A stretch of 58,919 nt of DNA from JALZAI01 sp038212215 (GCA_038212215.1 JBBQUT010000030.1:1-58919); one strand, 5' to 3'; numbered from the stretch's first letter, positions 17,422 through 28,590 are shown. The notes: generated by a model from the sequence alone, not told the origin. Program-made: numbers and translations.

Positions 17422-18567
17422 GTGAATCAGTTGAGCCTCGGCGTCATTGCCCAATCCTCCAAGGAGAATGAGCGCCGGCTACCGCTGCATCCCCAACACC
17501 TCGCCCGCATTCCTGAAATACTTCGCGACCGTATTTACCTGGAACGCGGCTACGGCGAACATTTCGGCATGTCCGACGACCAACTGAAGGACTCGGTCGC
17601 GGGGTTGAGAACACGCGAACAACTCCTCGCGGAATGCGACATCGTCTTGCAACCCAAGCCGTTGCTGGCCGATGTCGCCGAAATGCGCGTCGGACAGGTG
17701 CTGTGGGGATGGCCGCATTGCGTCCAGGACAGTGAGTTGACGCAACTCGCTATCGACCGCAAGCTCACGTTGATCGCATTCGAGGCGATGAACCACTGGA
17801 ACGAGGACGGCTCGTTCAGCCTCCACGTGTTCCACAAGAACAACGAACTTGCCGGCTACTGCTCCGTATTGCACGGCCTGCAGCTCACCGGATCGACGGG
17901 AGCGTACGGGCGTCGGCTGAACGCCGTGGTCATCGGATTCGGTGCTACCGCTCGAGGCGCGGTGACCGCACTCAACGCACTTGGGGTGCACGATGTCGAC
18001 ATCCTCACCCACCGTGAGATCGCGGCCGTGGCTGCGCCGATCCACTCGGCCAGGATCGTCCAATTTGAGCACGGTGACGCTGGAGGACGGATAAGTCACG
18101 CGGTGACAGAGCACGGATCCGTGCCCCTTGCCGGCTTCCTCGCCACGCACGACATCATCGTCAACTGTGTCCTGCAGAACACCGACGCCCCGATGATATT
18201 TATGACCGAGGACGACCTTGCGAAGCTGGCACCTGGCACGCTCATCGTCGATGTCTCGTGTGACGAAGGAATGGGCTTCAGCTGGGCGCGGCCAACCAGC
18301 TTCGAGAACCCAGCGTTCGTGGTCGGCGACAACGTGCTCTATTACGCCGTCGACCACAGTCCGTCCTATCTGTGGAATTCCGCAACCTGGGAGAACAGCG
18401 AGGCGCTGCTGCCTTTCCTGCGAATTGTCTTGGGCGGAAGTGCCCTCTGGGACGGTGATCCCACCATTCGTCGCGCAATCGAGATTCGCGACGGGGTCAT
18501 CCAGAATCCCGCCATCCTGTCGTTCCAGCATCGCGCGCCGGAGTACCCGCACTCTCCGCTATCCTGA
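17422..18567 (+). CDS. Alanine dehydrogenase / N5-(carboxyethyl)ornithine synthase-like enzyme
   Basis: 381 residues. An AlaDH/PNT N-terminal domain (LGVIAQSSKENERRLPLHPQHL...ERGYGEHFGMSD) includes Arg19 and Lys79 at the usual pyruvate-binding positions (ERR, QPKP), and the NAD(P)-binding domain carries GFGATARGAV (172-181). The stretch FEAMNHWNEDGSFSLHVFHKNNELAGYCSVLHGLQLTG is characteristic of the group annotated as N5-(carboxyethyl)ornithine synthase rather than true alanine dehydrogenase. The start is GTG with GGAGGA upstream. The reaction would be reductive condensation of pyruvate with an amino group; the partner amino acid is uncertain. Confidence 0.75.
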   Translation: MNQLSLGVIAQSSKENERRLPLHPQHLARIPEILRDRIYLERGYGEHFGMSDDQLKDSVAGLRTREQLLAECDIVLQPKPLLADVAEMRVGQVLWGWPHCVQDSELTQLAIDRKLTLIAFEAMNHWNEDGSFSLHVFHKNNELAGYCSVLHGLQLTGSTGAYGRRLNAVVIGFGATARGAVTALNALGVHDVDILTHREIAAVAAPIHSARIVQFEHGDAGGRISHAVTEHGSVPLAGFLATHDIIVNCVLQNTDAPMIFMTEDDLAKLAPGTLIVDVSCDEGMGFSWARPTSFENPAFVVGDNVLYYAVDHSPSYLWNSATWENSEALLPFLRIVLGGSALWDGDPTIRRAIEIRDGVIQNPAILSFQHRAPEYPHSPLS

Positions 18568-18586
18568 CCAGCCAAGTGAATCGTCA

Positions 18587-19162
18587 TCACGGATTCAGGT
18601 AGTGGGCGATTGCGGGCGTGACCAGCTCCACCAGATCGTCCTCGCTCGCGGACGCAATCGGTTCCATGTTGATGATCGTCGAACCGATCATCAGCCCGAG
18701 CAGATGGGTGACGGCAGTCGCGACCCGTAGTTCGGACACGCCGAGTGCGCCGGCCACCTTGGCCAGCAGCACGTCCTGCACGAGTTCGCGGACCCGGGCA
18801 GCCCCCTCCTCGGTGCCGACCGCGCCACGGATCACGGCACGTAGCCGCGGCCCGGTAATCGGGTCGCGCCAGGCCGCGATGAAGAATCGGACGAAGCGTT
18901 GTGCGAATTCCGCCCGCGGACCGGCGCCTAGTAGCCGGACGACCACCTCAGCGGGATTCAACGGCAATCGCAGCGCAGCAACAAATAGATCCTCTTTCGT
19001 ACCGAAGTAATGGTGCACCAGTGCGGGGTTGACCCCGGCTTGCCCGGCCACTGCGCGCATCGTCGTGGCGTGGTAACCGCGCTCGGCAAACAGAGTCCGA
19101 GCCGCGTCCAGGATCTGCTCTGGCGTCGTAGTCGGACCAGGACGACGACCGGCTCGCGCCAC
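18587..19162 (-). CDS. TetR family transcriptional regulator
   Basis: 191 residues. The N-terminal helix-turn-helix TPEQILDAARTLFAERGYHATTMRAVAGQAGVNPALVHHYFGTKEDLF covers about 12-56, and an all-helical ligand domain with a TetR_C-type end follows (RAVIRGAVGTEEGAARVRELVQDVL). The GTG start is preceded by GGGAGGTGA. It faces the ABC transporter operon across 58 bases that hold one promoter and an imperfect palindrome, the classical layout of a drug-exporter repressor. The inducer is unknown. Confidence 0.88.
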   Translation of the reverse strand: MARAGRRPGPTTTPEQILDAARTLFAERGYHATTMRAVAGQAGVNPALVHHYFGTKEDLFVAALRLPLNPAEVVVRLLGAGPRAEFAQRFVRFFIAAWRDPITGPRLRAVIRGAVGTEEGAARVRELVQDVLLAKVAGALGVSELRVATAVTHLLGLMIGSTIINMEPIASASEDDLVELVTPAIAHYLNP

Positions 19163-19185
19163 TGACCGTCACCTCCCTCTGGTGC

Positions 19186-19228
19186 TTGACATCCAGCGCT
19201 CGTTGCCTAGATTTAACCACATGATTAA
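19186..19228 (+). promoter_or_regulatory. Leaderless promoter and TetR-type palindrome for the ABC operon
   Basis: TTGACA (19186-19191) and TAGATT (19208-19213) are separated by 16 bases, placing transcription start at or next to the ATG at 19221, which lacks a ribosome site. The imperfect palindrome TTAACCACATGATTAA (19213-19228) overlaps both the -10 end and the start codon. A repressor bound there would block transcription outright. Confidence 0.6.
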
Positions 19229-19940
19229 TTCAGCGCTGATCAGCTCGGCGCTCACGATCGCGCGCGGCGGCACGACGGTATTGGACGGCATCGACGTCCA
19301 CGTTCACCACGCCGCAATCACGGGCGTTCTCGGCCCCAGCGGTTGCGGCAAGACGACCCTGATGCGCGCCATCGTCGGTACGCAGCGCATCACCTCAGGA
19401 ACGATGACCGTGCTCGGTCGTGCGGCCGGCGACCCGTCGTTGCGCAGCGCGATCGGCTACGCCTCCCAACAGGCTTCGGTGTACGACGACCTCACAGTGC
19501 TGCAGAACATCCGCTACTTCGCCAGCGCCGTGCGCGCACCTGACGGCGACGTCAACCGGGTGATCGATCAGGTGGACCTGCGCGCGTTTGCCGACAGGTT
19601 GACCGGGCGGCTCTCTGGTGGGCAACGCTCCCGGGTGAGCCTGGCGATCGCGCTGCTCGGGTCGCCGCGCCTACTTGTCCTGGACGAGCCCACCGTCGGT
19701 CTCGATCCCGTCCTGCGCGAGGACCTCTGGTCCCTCTTCGCCAGGCTCGCCTCGGCCGGGATGACGTTGCTGGTGTCAAGCCACGTCATGGACGAGGCGG
19801 AACGGTGTGACGAACTGCTGCTTATGCGCGACGGGCGAGTGCTGACCCAGGACACGCCGGGCGCCCTGATGCAACGCACCGGCACCGACCGCATGGATGC
19901 CGCCTTCCTGCGGCTCATCTCGGGAAAGCCAACAGGATGA
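19221..19940 (+). CDS. ABC transporter ATP-binding protein
   Basis: 239 residues with Walker A GPSGCGKTT (38-46), Q-loop region ASQQASVYDD, signature LSGGQ (131-135), Walker B LLVLDEP (151-157) and the H-loop SSHVMDEAE. It is a typical nucleotide-binding subunit of drug/ABC-2 type exporters. The start at MINSALISSALTIARGG was chosen because the promoter -10 ends 7 bases upstream, giving a leaderless message; the frame is open to 19182 but would begin before the promoter. The stop overlaps the permease start (ATGA). Confidence 0.9.
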   Translation: MINSALISSALTIARGGTTVLDGIDVHVHHAAITGVLGPSGCGKTTLMRAIVGTQRITSGTMTVLGRAAGDPSLRSAIGYASQQASVYDDLTVLQNIRYFASAVRAPDGDVNRVIDQVDLRAFADRLTGRLSGGQRSRVSLAIALLGSPRLLVLDEPTVGLDPVLREDLWSLFARLASAGMTLLVSSHVMDEAERCDELLLMRDGRVLTQDTPGALMQRTGTDRMDAAFLRLISGKPTG

Positions 19941-20668
19941 GCGCGACGATGACCCTCGCCACTGCGCAGCGCGTGCTGACCCAACTGCGGCATGACCCAC
20001 GCACGATTGCGCTGATGGTGCTCGTTCCTTCCGTGCTCATGGTGATGCTGCGCTACGTGTTCGACTCGGCGCCGGTCTTCAGCCAGATCGCGCCCGCGTT
20101 GCTCGGCTTTTTCCCGTTCCTGCTGATGTTCCTGGTCACTTCGATAACGACCCTGCGGGAGCGATCGTCGGGCACGTTGGAGCGCCTGCTCACTACGCCG
20201 ATGGCCAAGCTCGATCTGCTGGTCGGCTATGCCATCGCATTCTCACTGGTCGCCCTCGCGCAGGTGGCGCTGGCTGTCACGGTGTCGCTCTGGCTCGGAC
20301 TCGACATCGCCGGAAGCGTCTGGGCGCTCGTGCTCATCGCCCTGCTCGACGCCCTGCTCGGCGTTGCCCTCGGGCTGTTCGCGAGCGCGTTCGCTCGCAC
20401 GGAGTTCCAGGCGGTGCAATTCATGCCGATCGTCGTGCTGCCTCAACTGCTCGTGTGCGGGCTTTTTCAGCCGCGCGGGGACATGGCCGACGTGCTGCGC
20501 TGGTTCTCCGACGCGATGCCGCTGTCCTACGCGGTCGAGTCACTGCAGCGGGTGGCTGGTTCGGCCACGCTGGACGCGACGTACCTGCGCGGCGCGTTGG
20601 TGCTCGCCGGCAGCGCTGCGCTGGCTCTGGGCTCGGCAGCCGTGACATTGCGCCGGCAGAGCGCCTGA
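19937..20668 (+). CDS. ABC-2 type transporter permease
   Basis: 243 residues with six hydrophobic segments: IALMVLVPSVLMVMLRYVF, IAPALLGFFPFLLMFLVTSI, LVGYAIAFSLVALAQVALAVTVSLWLG, VWALVLIALLDALLGVALGLFASAF, FMPIVVLPQLLVCGLF and GALVLAGSAALALGSAAVTL. The conserved RERSSGTLERLLTTPM after TM2 is the ABC-2 membrane signature. It pairs with the upstream ATPase by a 4-base overlap and forms an exporter regulated by the divergent TetR. Convergent with ppdK; no strong terminator is visible in the 44-base gap. Confidence 0.88.
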   Translation: MSATMTLATAQRVLTQLRHDPRTIALMVLVPSVLMVMLRYVFDSAPVFSQIAPALLGFFPFLLMFLVTSITTLRERSSGTLERLLTTPMAKLDLLVGYAIAFSLVALAQVALAVTVSLWLGLDIAGSVWALVLIALLDALLGVALGLFASAFARTEFQAVQFMPIVVLPQLLVCGLFQPRGDMADVLRWFSDAMPLSYAVESLQRVAGSATLDATYLRGALVLAGSAALALGSAAVTLRRQSA

Positions 20669-20712
20669 CGACATCGCGCCGGCAGCACGGGCTGGATGCC
20701 GCGAGCAGCGGT

Positions 20713-23450
<2,738 letters not shown>

Positions 23451-23454
<4 letters not shown>

Positions 23455-24467
23455 GAGGTCTCCTCGGATTCGATGAGCAGGTCTTCCAGGTCACGCCGTT
23501 GCGCAGGGAAGGTGCGCGGCGCTCGGCCGACCCTGAGCAGGATGTGCGGGTACATCTGCAGACCGAGATCGGCCCGCAGTCGAAGCCTGGTTGCCGCGAT
23601 TTCGACAACCTGGGTGAGGGGACTGGCGACGCAATCTGCCGCTGTGGCTGCCAGCCAGACTCGTTCCAGCGCCTCCCCCGCGCGTATCCATGAGGCAGGA
23701 TTGTCAGACGTCGTGCCGAGCAACAAGAGGCACTGATCCGTCGTGGACCGTGTGTCGGTCGGGAGCCAACCCATCGCCGTCGTGTCGAAGTCCCGGACGG
23801 GTACGTCATCAACGCCGTGGACCGCGACCTCGGCATCGCTCGCCTCGCTCCGGTACGGCGTCGACATGGCGAGTACGCCGTCGCGGCGCCGAGGATCGTC
23901 GGACGTCCACGCCCGCAACTCGGCGCGATAAGCCGCGTTGGCATGCTGCAGCGCATCGGCTTGCTGGCTCAAGGCGGCGACGACAGCTCCCTGTTCAGGA
24001 CCGGACACGACATACAGTTCCGCGTCTTCAGCGGCCGCAGCCTGCCGCAGGGTGGAAACCGTGTCGGCCGGAACCGGCTCGTCAGCATCGAAATTGCGAC
24101 GGTTGGTGTGCCGAAGCTCGATCATCGCCGCCAGCTTGGAGATCGGCAGCCATTCGCCACGGTCATCCGGCACCACGATTCGGGCGACGAGGTCAGGCTG
24201 CTCCGGGTCTGGCTGGCGCAGCACGATCGCGTCGTAGCCTTCTGCGGCGAGTACCGCACGGGCATTGAACAGCGCGGCTCCGCAGCTAATCATCAGCTGG
24301 CGTCCCGTCGGGTCGAGCACGTGAAGCTGGCGAGCAGGGTCGGCGTGGAGCTCGAGAGTGCGATCGGCGATTGCGAGGCGCCAGGGTTGGGTGTTGTGCA
24401 CTGAAGGGGCCAAGCTCGCGCCCCGCGCGGCGCGCTGGATCACCTCTGCCAGTGTCGTGACGTTCAT
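23451..24467 (-). CDS. Acg family nitroreductase-like protein (1 of 3)
   Basis: 338 residues of the Acg (Rv2032) type: two fused nitroreductase-fold halves, with the family hallmark LAPSVHNTQPWRLAI near residues 20-34, ELHADPARQLHVLDPTGRQLMISCGAALFNA, and MYPHILLRVGRAP near the C-terminus. In mycobacteria Acg is DosR-induced and has been proposed to sequester flavin rather than reduce nitro compounds. The start at MNVTTLAEVIQ was chosen because GGGAG lies 9-10 bases upstream; an ATG seven codons earlier (24488) is possible. It is coupled to ppdK by ATGA. Confidence 0.85.
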
Positions 24468-24633
24468 CTCGGCTAGCTCCCGCCGCATCAGGCCCGCTGC
24501 TCGATTACCGAACCGGGCGGTACATCTCCACCATTCCGGGCGGCGACGCTGCGCGGATAGGGTCCGAGGGCCTACGCGTGCCGCCTCCGTTCGCCCCCCA
24601 TTGCAGCTGCGCAAGCGAAGAAAGTTGACCAGG

Positions 24634-24650
24634 CAGGACGTTCGTCCCTG
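24634..24650. promoter_or_regulatory. DosR-type palindrome between acg-ppdK and gap
   Basis: CAGGACGTTCGTCCCTG contains GGAC-N4-GTCC, the core of the known DosR box (consensus GGGACTWWAGTCCC). It lies 84 bases upstream of the GAPDH start and about 170 bases upstream of the divergent Acg start, so it could serve both operons. It is the best match to this motif that I found in the window. Confidence 0.6.
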
Positions 24651-24733
24651 ACCGGCTCCGCGATGCGGGACGAGGCTTGGCGTTGGCTGGTCATCCCCCG
24701 GTCCTTTGGCTCAACACGACTCTGGAGAGACGC

Positions 24734-25750
24734 ATGACGTTGCGTATCGGCATCAATGGATTCGGCCGCATCGGCCGCGACTACCTACGGTCGGTCATCG
24801 CGAGCGACGACGTCGCAGTCGTTGCCGTCAACGACATCACCGACGCCGCGACACTCGGCCGCCTGTTGCGCAACGACAGCACTTTCGGTCCCCTGGGCCT
24901 CGACGTCGAGCAGCACGACGAGGCGCTGGTCGTCGACGGGCACAAGATCGCGATCAGCGCGATACGCGACCCGGCCGAGTTGCCTTGGCGAGACCTCGGC
25001 GTGGACATCGCCATTGAGTCGACCGGAAAATTCCGTACCCGCGACGAAGCGGCTAAACATCTGACTGCCGGTGCCGCGAAGGTGCTCATCTCCGCGCCCG
25101 GTAAGGCGGTCGATGTCACGATCGTGATGGGCGTCAACGATGCGGCCTACGACCCCGCCGCACACCATGTGATCTCCAACGCTTCGTGCACCACGAACTG
25201 CGTCGGACCGATGGTTAAGGTGCTGCGCGACGCGTTCGGAATTGATCACGGTTTCATGACCACGGTCCACGCCTACACCAACGACCAGAATTTGCTCGAC
25301 GGACCGCACAAGGATCCTCGGCGTGCCCGGGCGGCGGCGGTCAACATCATCCCCACCACCACCGGTGCCGCCCGCGCCGTCGGCGAAGTGATTCCGGAGC
25401 TCGTGGGCAGGCTTGACGGGGTCGCATTGCGGGTGCCGGTTATCGACGGCTCGCTCGTCGATCTTGCCGTGCTGCTCGAGCAGGACGTCACTGCGGACGA
25501 GATCAACGCGGCGTTTGAGAGCGCCGGCGCGGAAGGCCCGCTCGTCGGCAGATTGCGCTACACAACCGATCCAGTGGTGTCTACCGACATCATCGGCGAC
25601 CCGGCTTCCTGCGTATTCGACTCTGCCCTCACCCAGGCCGCCGGCCGGATGGCGAAGGTTTTCGGTTGGTACGACAACGAGTGGGGTTACACCGCTCGCC
25701 TCGTCGACCTCACCCGCTTCGTAGGAAGCAGCCTCAACCCGTCCGCATGA
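24734..25750 (+). CDS. gap: Glyceraldehyde-3-phosphate dehydrogenase (type I)
   Basis: 338 residues. NAD-binding INGFGRIGR (7-15) and VNDITD (32-37) are followed by the active-site Cys152 in SNASCTTNC, His179 in TVHAYTNDQN, and the C-terminal WYDNEWGYTARLVDL. It oxidises glyceraldehyde-3-phosphate with phosphate to 1,3-bisphosphoglycerate. Start at the ATG preceded by GGAGAGACGC. Its stop overlaps the start of an acyltransferase-domain gene, and no pgk or tpi follows, unlike the usual glycolytic operon; this may be a second, condition-specific GAPDH. Confidence 0.92.
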   Translation: MTLRIGINGFGRIGRDYLRSVIASDDVAVVAVNDITDAATLGRLLRNDSTFGPLGLDVEQHDEALVVDGHKIAISAIRDPAELPWRDLGVDIAIESTGKFRTRDEAAKHLTAGAAKVLISAPGKAVDVTIVMGVNDAAYDPAAHHVISNASCTTNCVGPMVKVLRDAFGIDHGFMTTVHAYTNDQNLLDGPHKDPRRARAAAVNIIPTTTGAARAVGEVIPELVGRLDGVALRVPVIDGSLVDLAVLLEQDVTADEINAAFESAGAEGPLVGRLRYTTDPVVSTDIIGDPASCVFDSALTQAAGRMAKVFGWYDNEWGYTARLVDLTRFVGSSLNPSA

Positions 25751-26577
25751 TCGACCGGTCGGCCGCACCGCGCGTCCGCGAGCGCGCCGTCACAGTGCGC
25801 CCGTTCCCGTCCGAACGCCGGCTGGTGACCGCGGCAGTGCGAGCCGGCCGTCGAATCCAGCCGATGCACGGCCTTGTCGACGTCGACATCACGCTCGCGC
25901 GGAGCCTGCTCGCGCGCAATGATCCAGCACTGTCACTCACCGCGTTCATCGTCGCGTCCCTGGGACGAGCGGCTGCGGCTCATCCGCGGGTGCACGCCTA
26001 TCGTGACTGGCGCGGCCGGCTGATCGAGCATCGCCACGTCGACGTGCAGACCCTGATCGAGGTGCCTACCCCGCAGGGACCGTTCGGGTTGGTGCATGTT
26101 GTTCGCGACGCCGACCTCCGGACGGTGGCCGAGATCAGTGCCGAGCTGCGTGCGGTCCGACACGATCCGGCCACCACCACGAGCGGACGTCTGCTCGGTA
26201 CGGTCGGGCCTACCCTCGGCCGGATACCTGGCCTGTACCGGGTGATGTATGCAGTGCTGAGCCGATCCCGTCGTCTGCGTCTAGCCACCGGCACGGTACA
26301 AGTCAGCGCCGTCGGCATGTTCGGTGCGGGCGGCGGATTCGCGGTCGCCCCGCCGACCCTGGCATCGCTATTGGTCGTGGTCGGCGGATCGAGCAAACGT
26401 CCTCGAGTCGTGGACGATCGCATCTGCATCCGAGACGTCGTCGACCTGACGATCACCGTCGACCACAATGTCGTCGACGGGGCGCCGGCGACGCGCTTCG
26501 CCGCCGAGCTGCAAACGCTCTTGCAGTCGGCGGCCGTGCTCGCACCTGAGGCCGGGGTGAACCCGCAACTCAGCTAA
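25747..26577 (+). CDS. Stand-alone 2-oxoacid dehydrogenase E2-type acyltransferase domain
   Basis: 276 residues that align with only the catalytic domain of dihydrolipoamide acyltransferases: the N-terminal part has VTAAVRAGRRIQPMHGLVDVDITLARSLL, and the C-terminus has the HxxxDG active site as His240-Asn-Val-Val-Asp244-Gly. No lipoyl domain or E1/E3-binding domain is present, so it is not a normal pyruvate dehydrogenase E2. It starts within the GAPDH stop (ATGA) and is surely co-translated with it. It might be a chloramphenicol-acetyltransferase-like acyltransferase using CoA thioesters. The 3' end overlaps the opposing DUF4342 gene by 8 bases. Confidence 0.75.
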   Translation: MIDRSAAPRVRERAVTVRPFPSERRLVTAAVRAGRRIQPMHGLVDVDITLARSLLARNDPALSLTAFIVASLGRAAAAHPRVHAYRDWRGRLIEHRHVDVQTLIEVPTPQGPFGLVHVVRDADLRTVAEISAELRAVRHDPATTTSGRLLGTVGPTLGRIPGLYRVMYAVLSRSRRLRLATGTVQVSAVGMFGAGGGFAVAPPTLASLLVVVGGSSKRPRVVDDRICIRDVVDLTITVDHNVVDGAPATRFAAELQTLLQSAAVLAPEAGVNPQLS

Positions 26578-26854
26578 CGGGCGTACTGTCACCCTCCCGG
26601 TGCACGTTGATCCGCCAGTCCCCTGCCAAGGCCGCGATCGCGGCGACAGCGGTGAGAACGGGCGCCACAACGACGGCGACTACGCCCGCGTTGACGGGAA
26701 CCTCAAATACGGTATCCCCTTGGTCGTTCTTCACTGTGATGCGACGGACGTTGCCTTCGTGCAGCAGAGTTTTCACCTTTTCCGCAAGGGCTTCGCCACG
26801 GACCTTCAGGTCCTCGCTCGCATCGGATTCTCGACCATGCAGGTGCCGGGTCAC
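26570..26854 (-). CDS. DUF4342 domain-containing small membrane protein
   Basis: 94 residues: a charged N-terminal half (EDLKVRGEALAEKVKTLLHEGNVRRITVKNDQGDTVFEVPVNAGVVAVVVAPVLTAVAAIAALAGDW) with a single membrane segment at about 56-78. This matches the DUF4342 pattern, a ubiquitin-associated-like helix plus a short membrane anchor, function unknown. The start is GTG, inside the GTGA that stops the DUF1918 gene, so the two are coupled. Convergent overlap with the E2-type gene leaves no room for a terminator. Confidence 0.75.
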   Translation of the reverse strand: MTRHLHGRESDASEDLKVRGEALAEKVKTLLHEGNVRRITVKNDQGDTVFEVPVNAGVVAVVVAPVLTAVAAIAALAGDWRINVHREGDSTPVS

Positions 26855-27135
26855 CCTGTCGCTGGGCCGCCCGGCTGGTCGGTTGTGATCTCCGCCTGGA
26901 CAGCCGCTATTCGCTTGGCTTCCGCGTCGTTTCGGGCAGTCACCTGAGCGGGGGTGACGATGTGCGCGTCTGGCCCGGGAAACATCAGCGCCTGCCGGCC
27001 GTCATCGACCCACTTCACCGTGAACGGTGCCAGTCCGTCAGTGCCGACGCCGAGGATCACAGCACGGCGCTCGGAATGCCCGGACGCGCGACTCTTGACG
27101 ATCAACCAATCTCCGACGTTAGCGTGCACCGCCAT
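26851..27135 (-). CDS. DUF1918 domain-containing protein
   Basis: 94 residues. The first 60 form the DUF1918 small beta-barrel: VGDWLIVKSRASGHSERRAVILGVGTDGLAPFTVKWVDDGRQALMFPGPDAHIV. The rest is a charged helical tail. This domain is widespread as small stand-alone actinobacterial proteins, several of which are stress-responsive; no activity is known. It overlaps the DUF4342 gene by 4 bases and follows the alcohol dehydrogenase region on the same strand only in the sense that both are minus-strand; the alcohol dehydrogenase stop lies 34 bases upstream. Confidence 0.8.
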   Translation of the reverse strand: MAVHANVGDWLIVKSRASGHSERRAVILGVGTDGLAPFTVKWVDDGRQALMFPGPDAHIVTPAQVTARNDAEAKRIAAVQAEITTDQPGGPATG

Positions 27136-27169
27136 TACTGCTCACCTGGTCTCTCGGGGTCAGACACAC

Positions 27170-28183
27170 CTAGAACTGGAAGACGACACGGGCCGGCACG
27201 CTGCCGGACAGCACGTCCTTGATCGACTGGTTTACCTCGTCCAACTTGTGATCGACTGCGATGATCTTGGTGCGACCGGCAGCATGCAGCTTGAACACAT
27301 CGGCCAGGTCGTTGCGGGTGCCGACGATCGACCCTATGATCGTCTTGGCATTGATCACGGTATCGAAGATGGGCACGCTGAAACTTGCGTCGTCGCCGGG
27401 CAGCGCGACGCAGACCAAGCGGCCGCCACGACGCAACGACCGGTAGGCCTGGTCGAACGAGGCGGGCGATGCGGCGAGCGCCACGGCGACGTCGGCACCG
27501 CCGAGCGCCTGAATTGCCTCGACCGGATCGACGGTGCGGGCGTTGACGATGTGATCGGCACCGAGATCAGTGGCCATCGCCAGCTTGTGGTCTTCGAGGT
27601 CGACCGCAATGACGAAGCCTCCTGCGATCTTCGCGTACTGCAGTGCGAGGTGCCCGAGACCACCGATACCGAAGATCGCGACCGTTTCTGCCGGTGCAAC
27701 ACGGGCAACCTTGATTGCTTTGTAGGTCGTCACGCCGGCACACGTAAGCGGCGCAGCGTCGCGCGATGACACCGCGTCGGGAACGAGGGTGGCGAAGTTG
27801 GCCGGTGCCAGGGCGTATTCGGCAAAGGTGCCGTTGACGGAATAGCCGGCGTTCTCCTGCTTCTCGCACAGTGTTTCCCACCCACCGATGCAGTGACGGC
27901 ATTGCCCACAGGCAGATCCGAGCCAGGCGATGGCAACGCGGTCGCCGACGGCGCGGGTCGTCACACCCTCACCTAGTTTCTCGATCGGGCCGACACCTTC
28001 GTGCCCCGGGATGAACGGCGGGGTCGGTCGCACCGGCCAGTCCCCGTCTGCTGCATGGATGTCGGTGTGGCACAGCCCGCTGTATTCGATGCGGACGAGA
28101 ACCTCGCCCGGTCCCGGCTCCGGGATCGGGAGATCTTGAATTTCCAGGGGAGCATGGAACGCAGTTACTACTGCAGCCTTCAT
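27170..28183 (-). CDS. Zinc-dependent alcohol dehydrogenase (AdhP/AdhA type)
   Basis: 337 residues. Catalytic zinc ligands are Cys38 (GLCHTD) and His61-Glu62; structural zinc cysteines are 92, 95, 98 and 106; NAD-binding GIGGLG is at 172-177. Length and sequence (MKAAVVTAFHAPLEIQDLPIPEPGPGEVLV) fit NAD-dependent ethanol-active alcohol dehydrogenases. Start at the ATG with GAAAGG upstream. It lies downstream of the aldehyde dehydrogenase and DUF779 genes on the same strand, so ethanol-acetaldehyde-acetate interconversion is likely. The frame is open upstream to 28429 but that part overlaps the DUF779 gene and is not real. Confidence 0.9.
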   Translation of the reverse strand: MKAAVVTAFHAPLEIQDLPIPEPGPGEVLVRIEYSGLCHTDIHAADGDWPVRPTPPFIPGHEGVGPIEKLGEGVTTRAVGDRVAIAWLGSACGQCRHCIGGWETLCEKQENAGYSVNGTFAEYALAPANFATLVPDAVSSRDAAPLTCAGVTTYKAIKVARVAPAETVAIFGIGGLGHLALQYAKIAGGFVIAVDLEDHKLAMATDLGADHIVNARTVDPVEAIQALGGADVAVALAASPASFDQAYRSLRRGGRLVCVALPGDDASFSVPIFDTVINAKTIIGSIVGTRNDLADVFKLHAAGRTKIIAVDHKLDEVNQSIKDVLSGSVPARVVFQF

Positions 28184-28235
28184 TGTGCGAACCTTTCGAT
28201 CATCATTCGTAGCGAGAGATGTGCCATAGGCGGGA

Positions 28236-28583
28236 TCAGTCCGCTGGCACCGCACACGGTGGTTGCCGCGTGACGAAATGCAGGTTGTCCCCCGCCGCAA
28301 GGGAGAAGTCCTCAGGTTCGCCATCGGCGACGTCGAGGACGAATTGCTCCTGGTGCCAAGCCTCGTCGAGGCGGCGGTCGATGTAGAAAGGACTACTGTC
28401 GATCGACCCGAGCAGCACGTCGATGTCACCGATGACGAACTCGCCTTCGGCGTAACACATCGGGGTGCTGCCTGCGCAGCAGCCGCCCGACTGGACGAAC
28501 ATCACACCGCTGCCCCGCTCGGCACGCAGCCGGGCGATCGCCTGACGTGCCGCCGGGGTGGCGGTGATACGTTGCTCGGACAT
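28236..28583 (-). CDS. DUF779 domain-containing protein
   Basis: 115 residues. The Cys-rich GGCCAGSTPMCY (Cys35, Cys36, Cys43) near the N-terminus and the C-terminal FSLAAGDNLHFVTRQPPC are family features. Members are usually encoded right after an aldehyde dehydrogenase, as in M. tuberculosis Rv0458-Rv0459, and are suspected accessory or maturation factors; the cysteines could bind metal. The start is ATG at 28583, 7 bases past the aldehyde dehydrogenase stop, so it is probably read through coupling; a TTG one codon earlier is also open. Confidence 0.85.
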   Translation of the reverse strand: MSEQRITATPAARQAIARLRAERGSGVMFVQSGGCCAGSTPMCYAEGEFVIGDIDVLLGSIDSSPFYIDRRLDEAWHQEQFVLDVADGEPEDFSLAAGDNLHFVTRQPPCAVPAD

Positions 28584-28590
28584 CAACTGA

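Noticed and set aside
18577..18597. TGAATC/GATTCA hairpin as a bidirectional terminator
   Set aside because: The stem has only six pairs and runs into the TetR coding end, so support is too weak.
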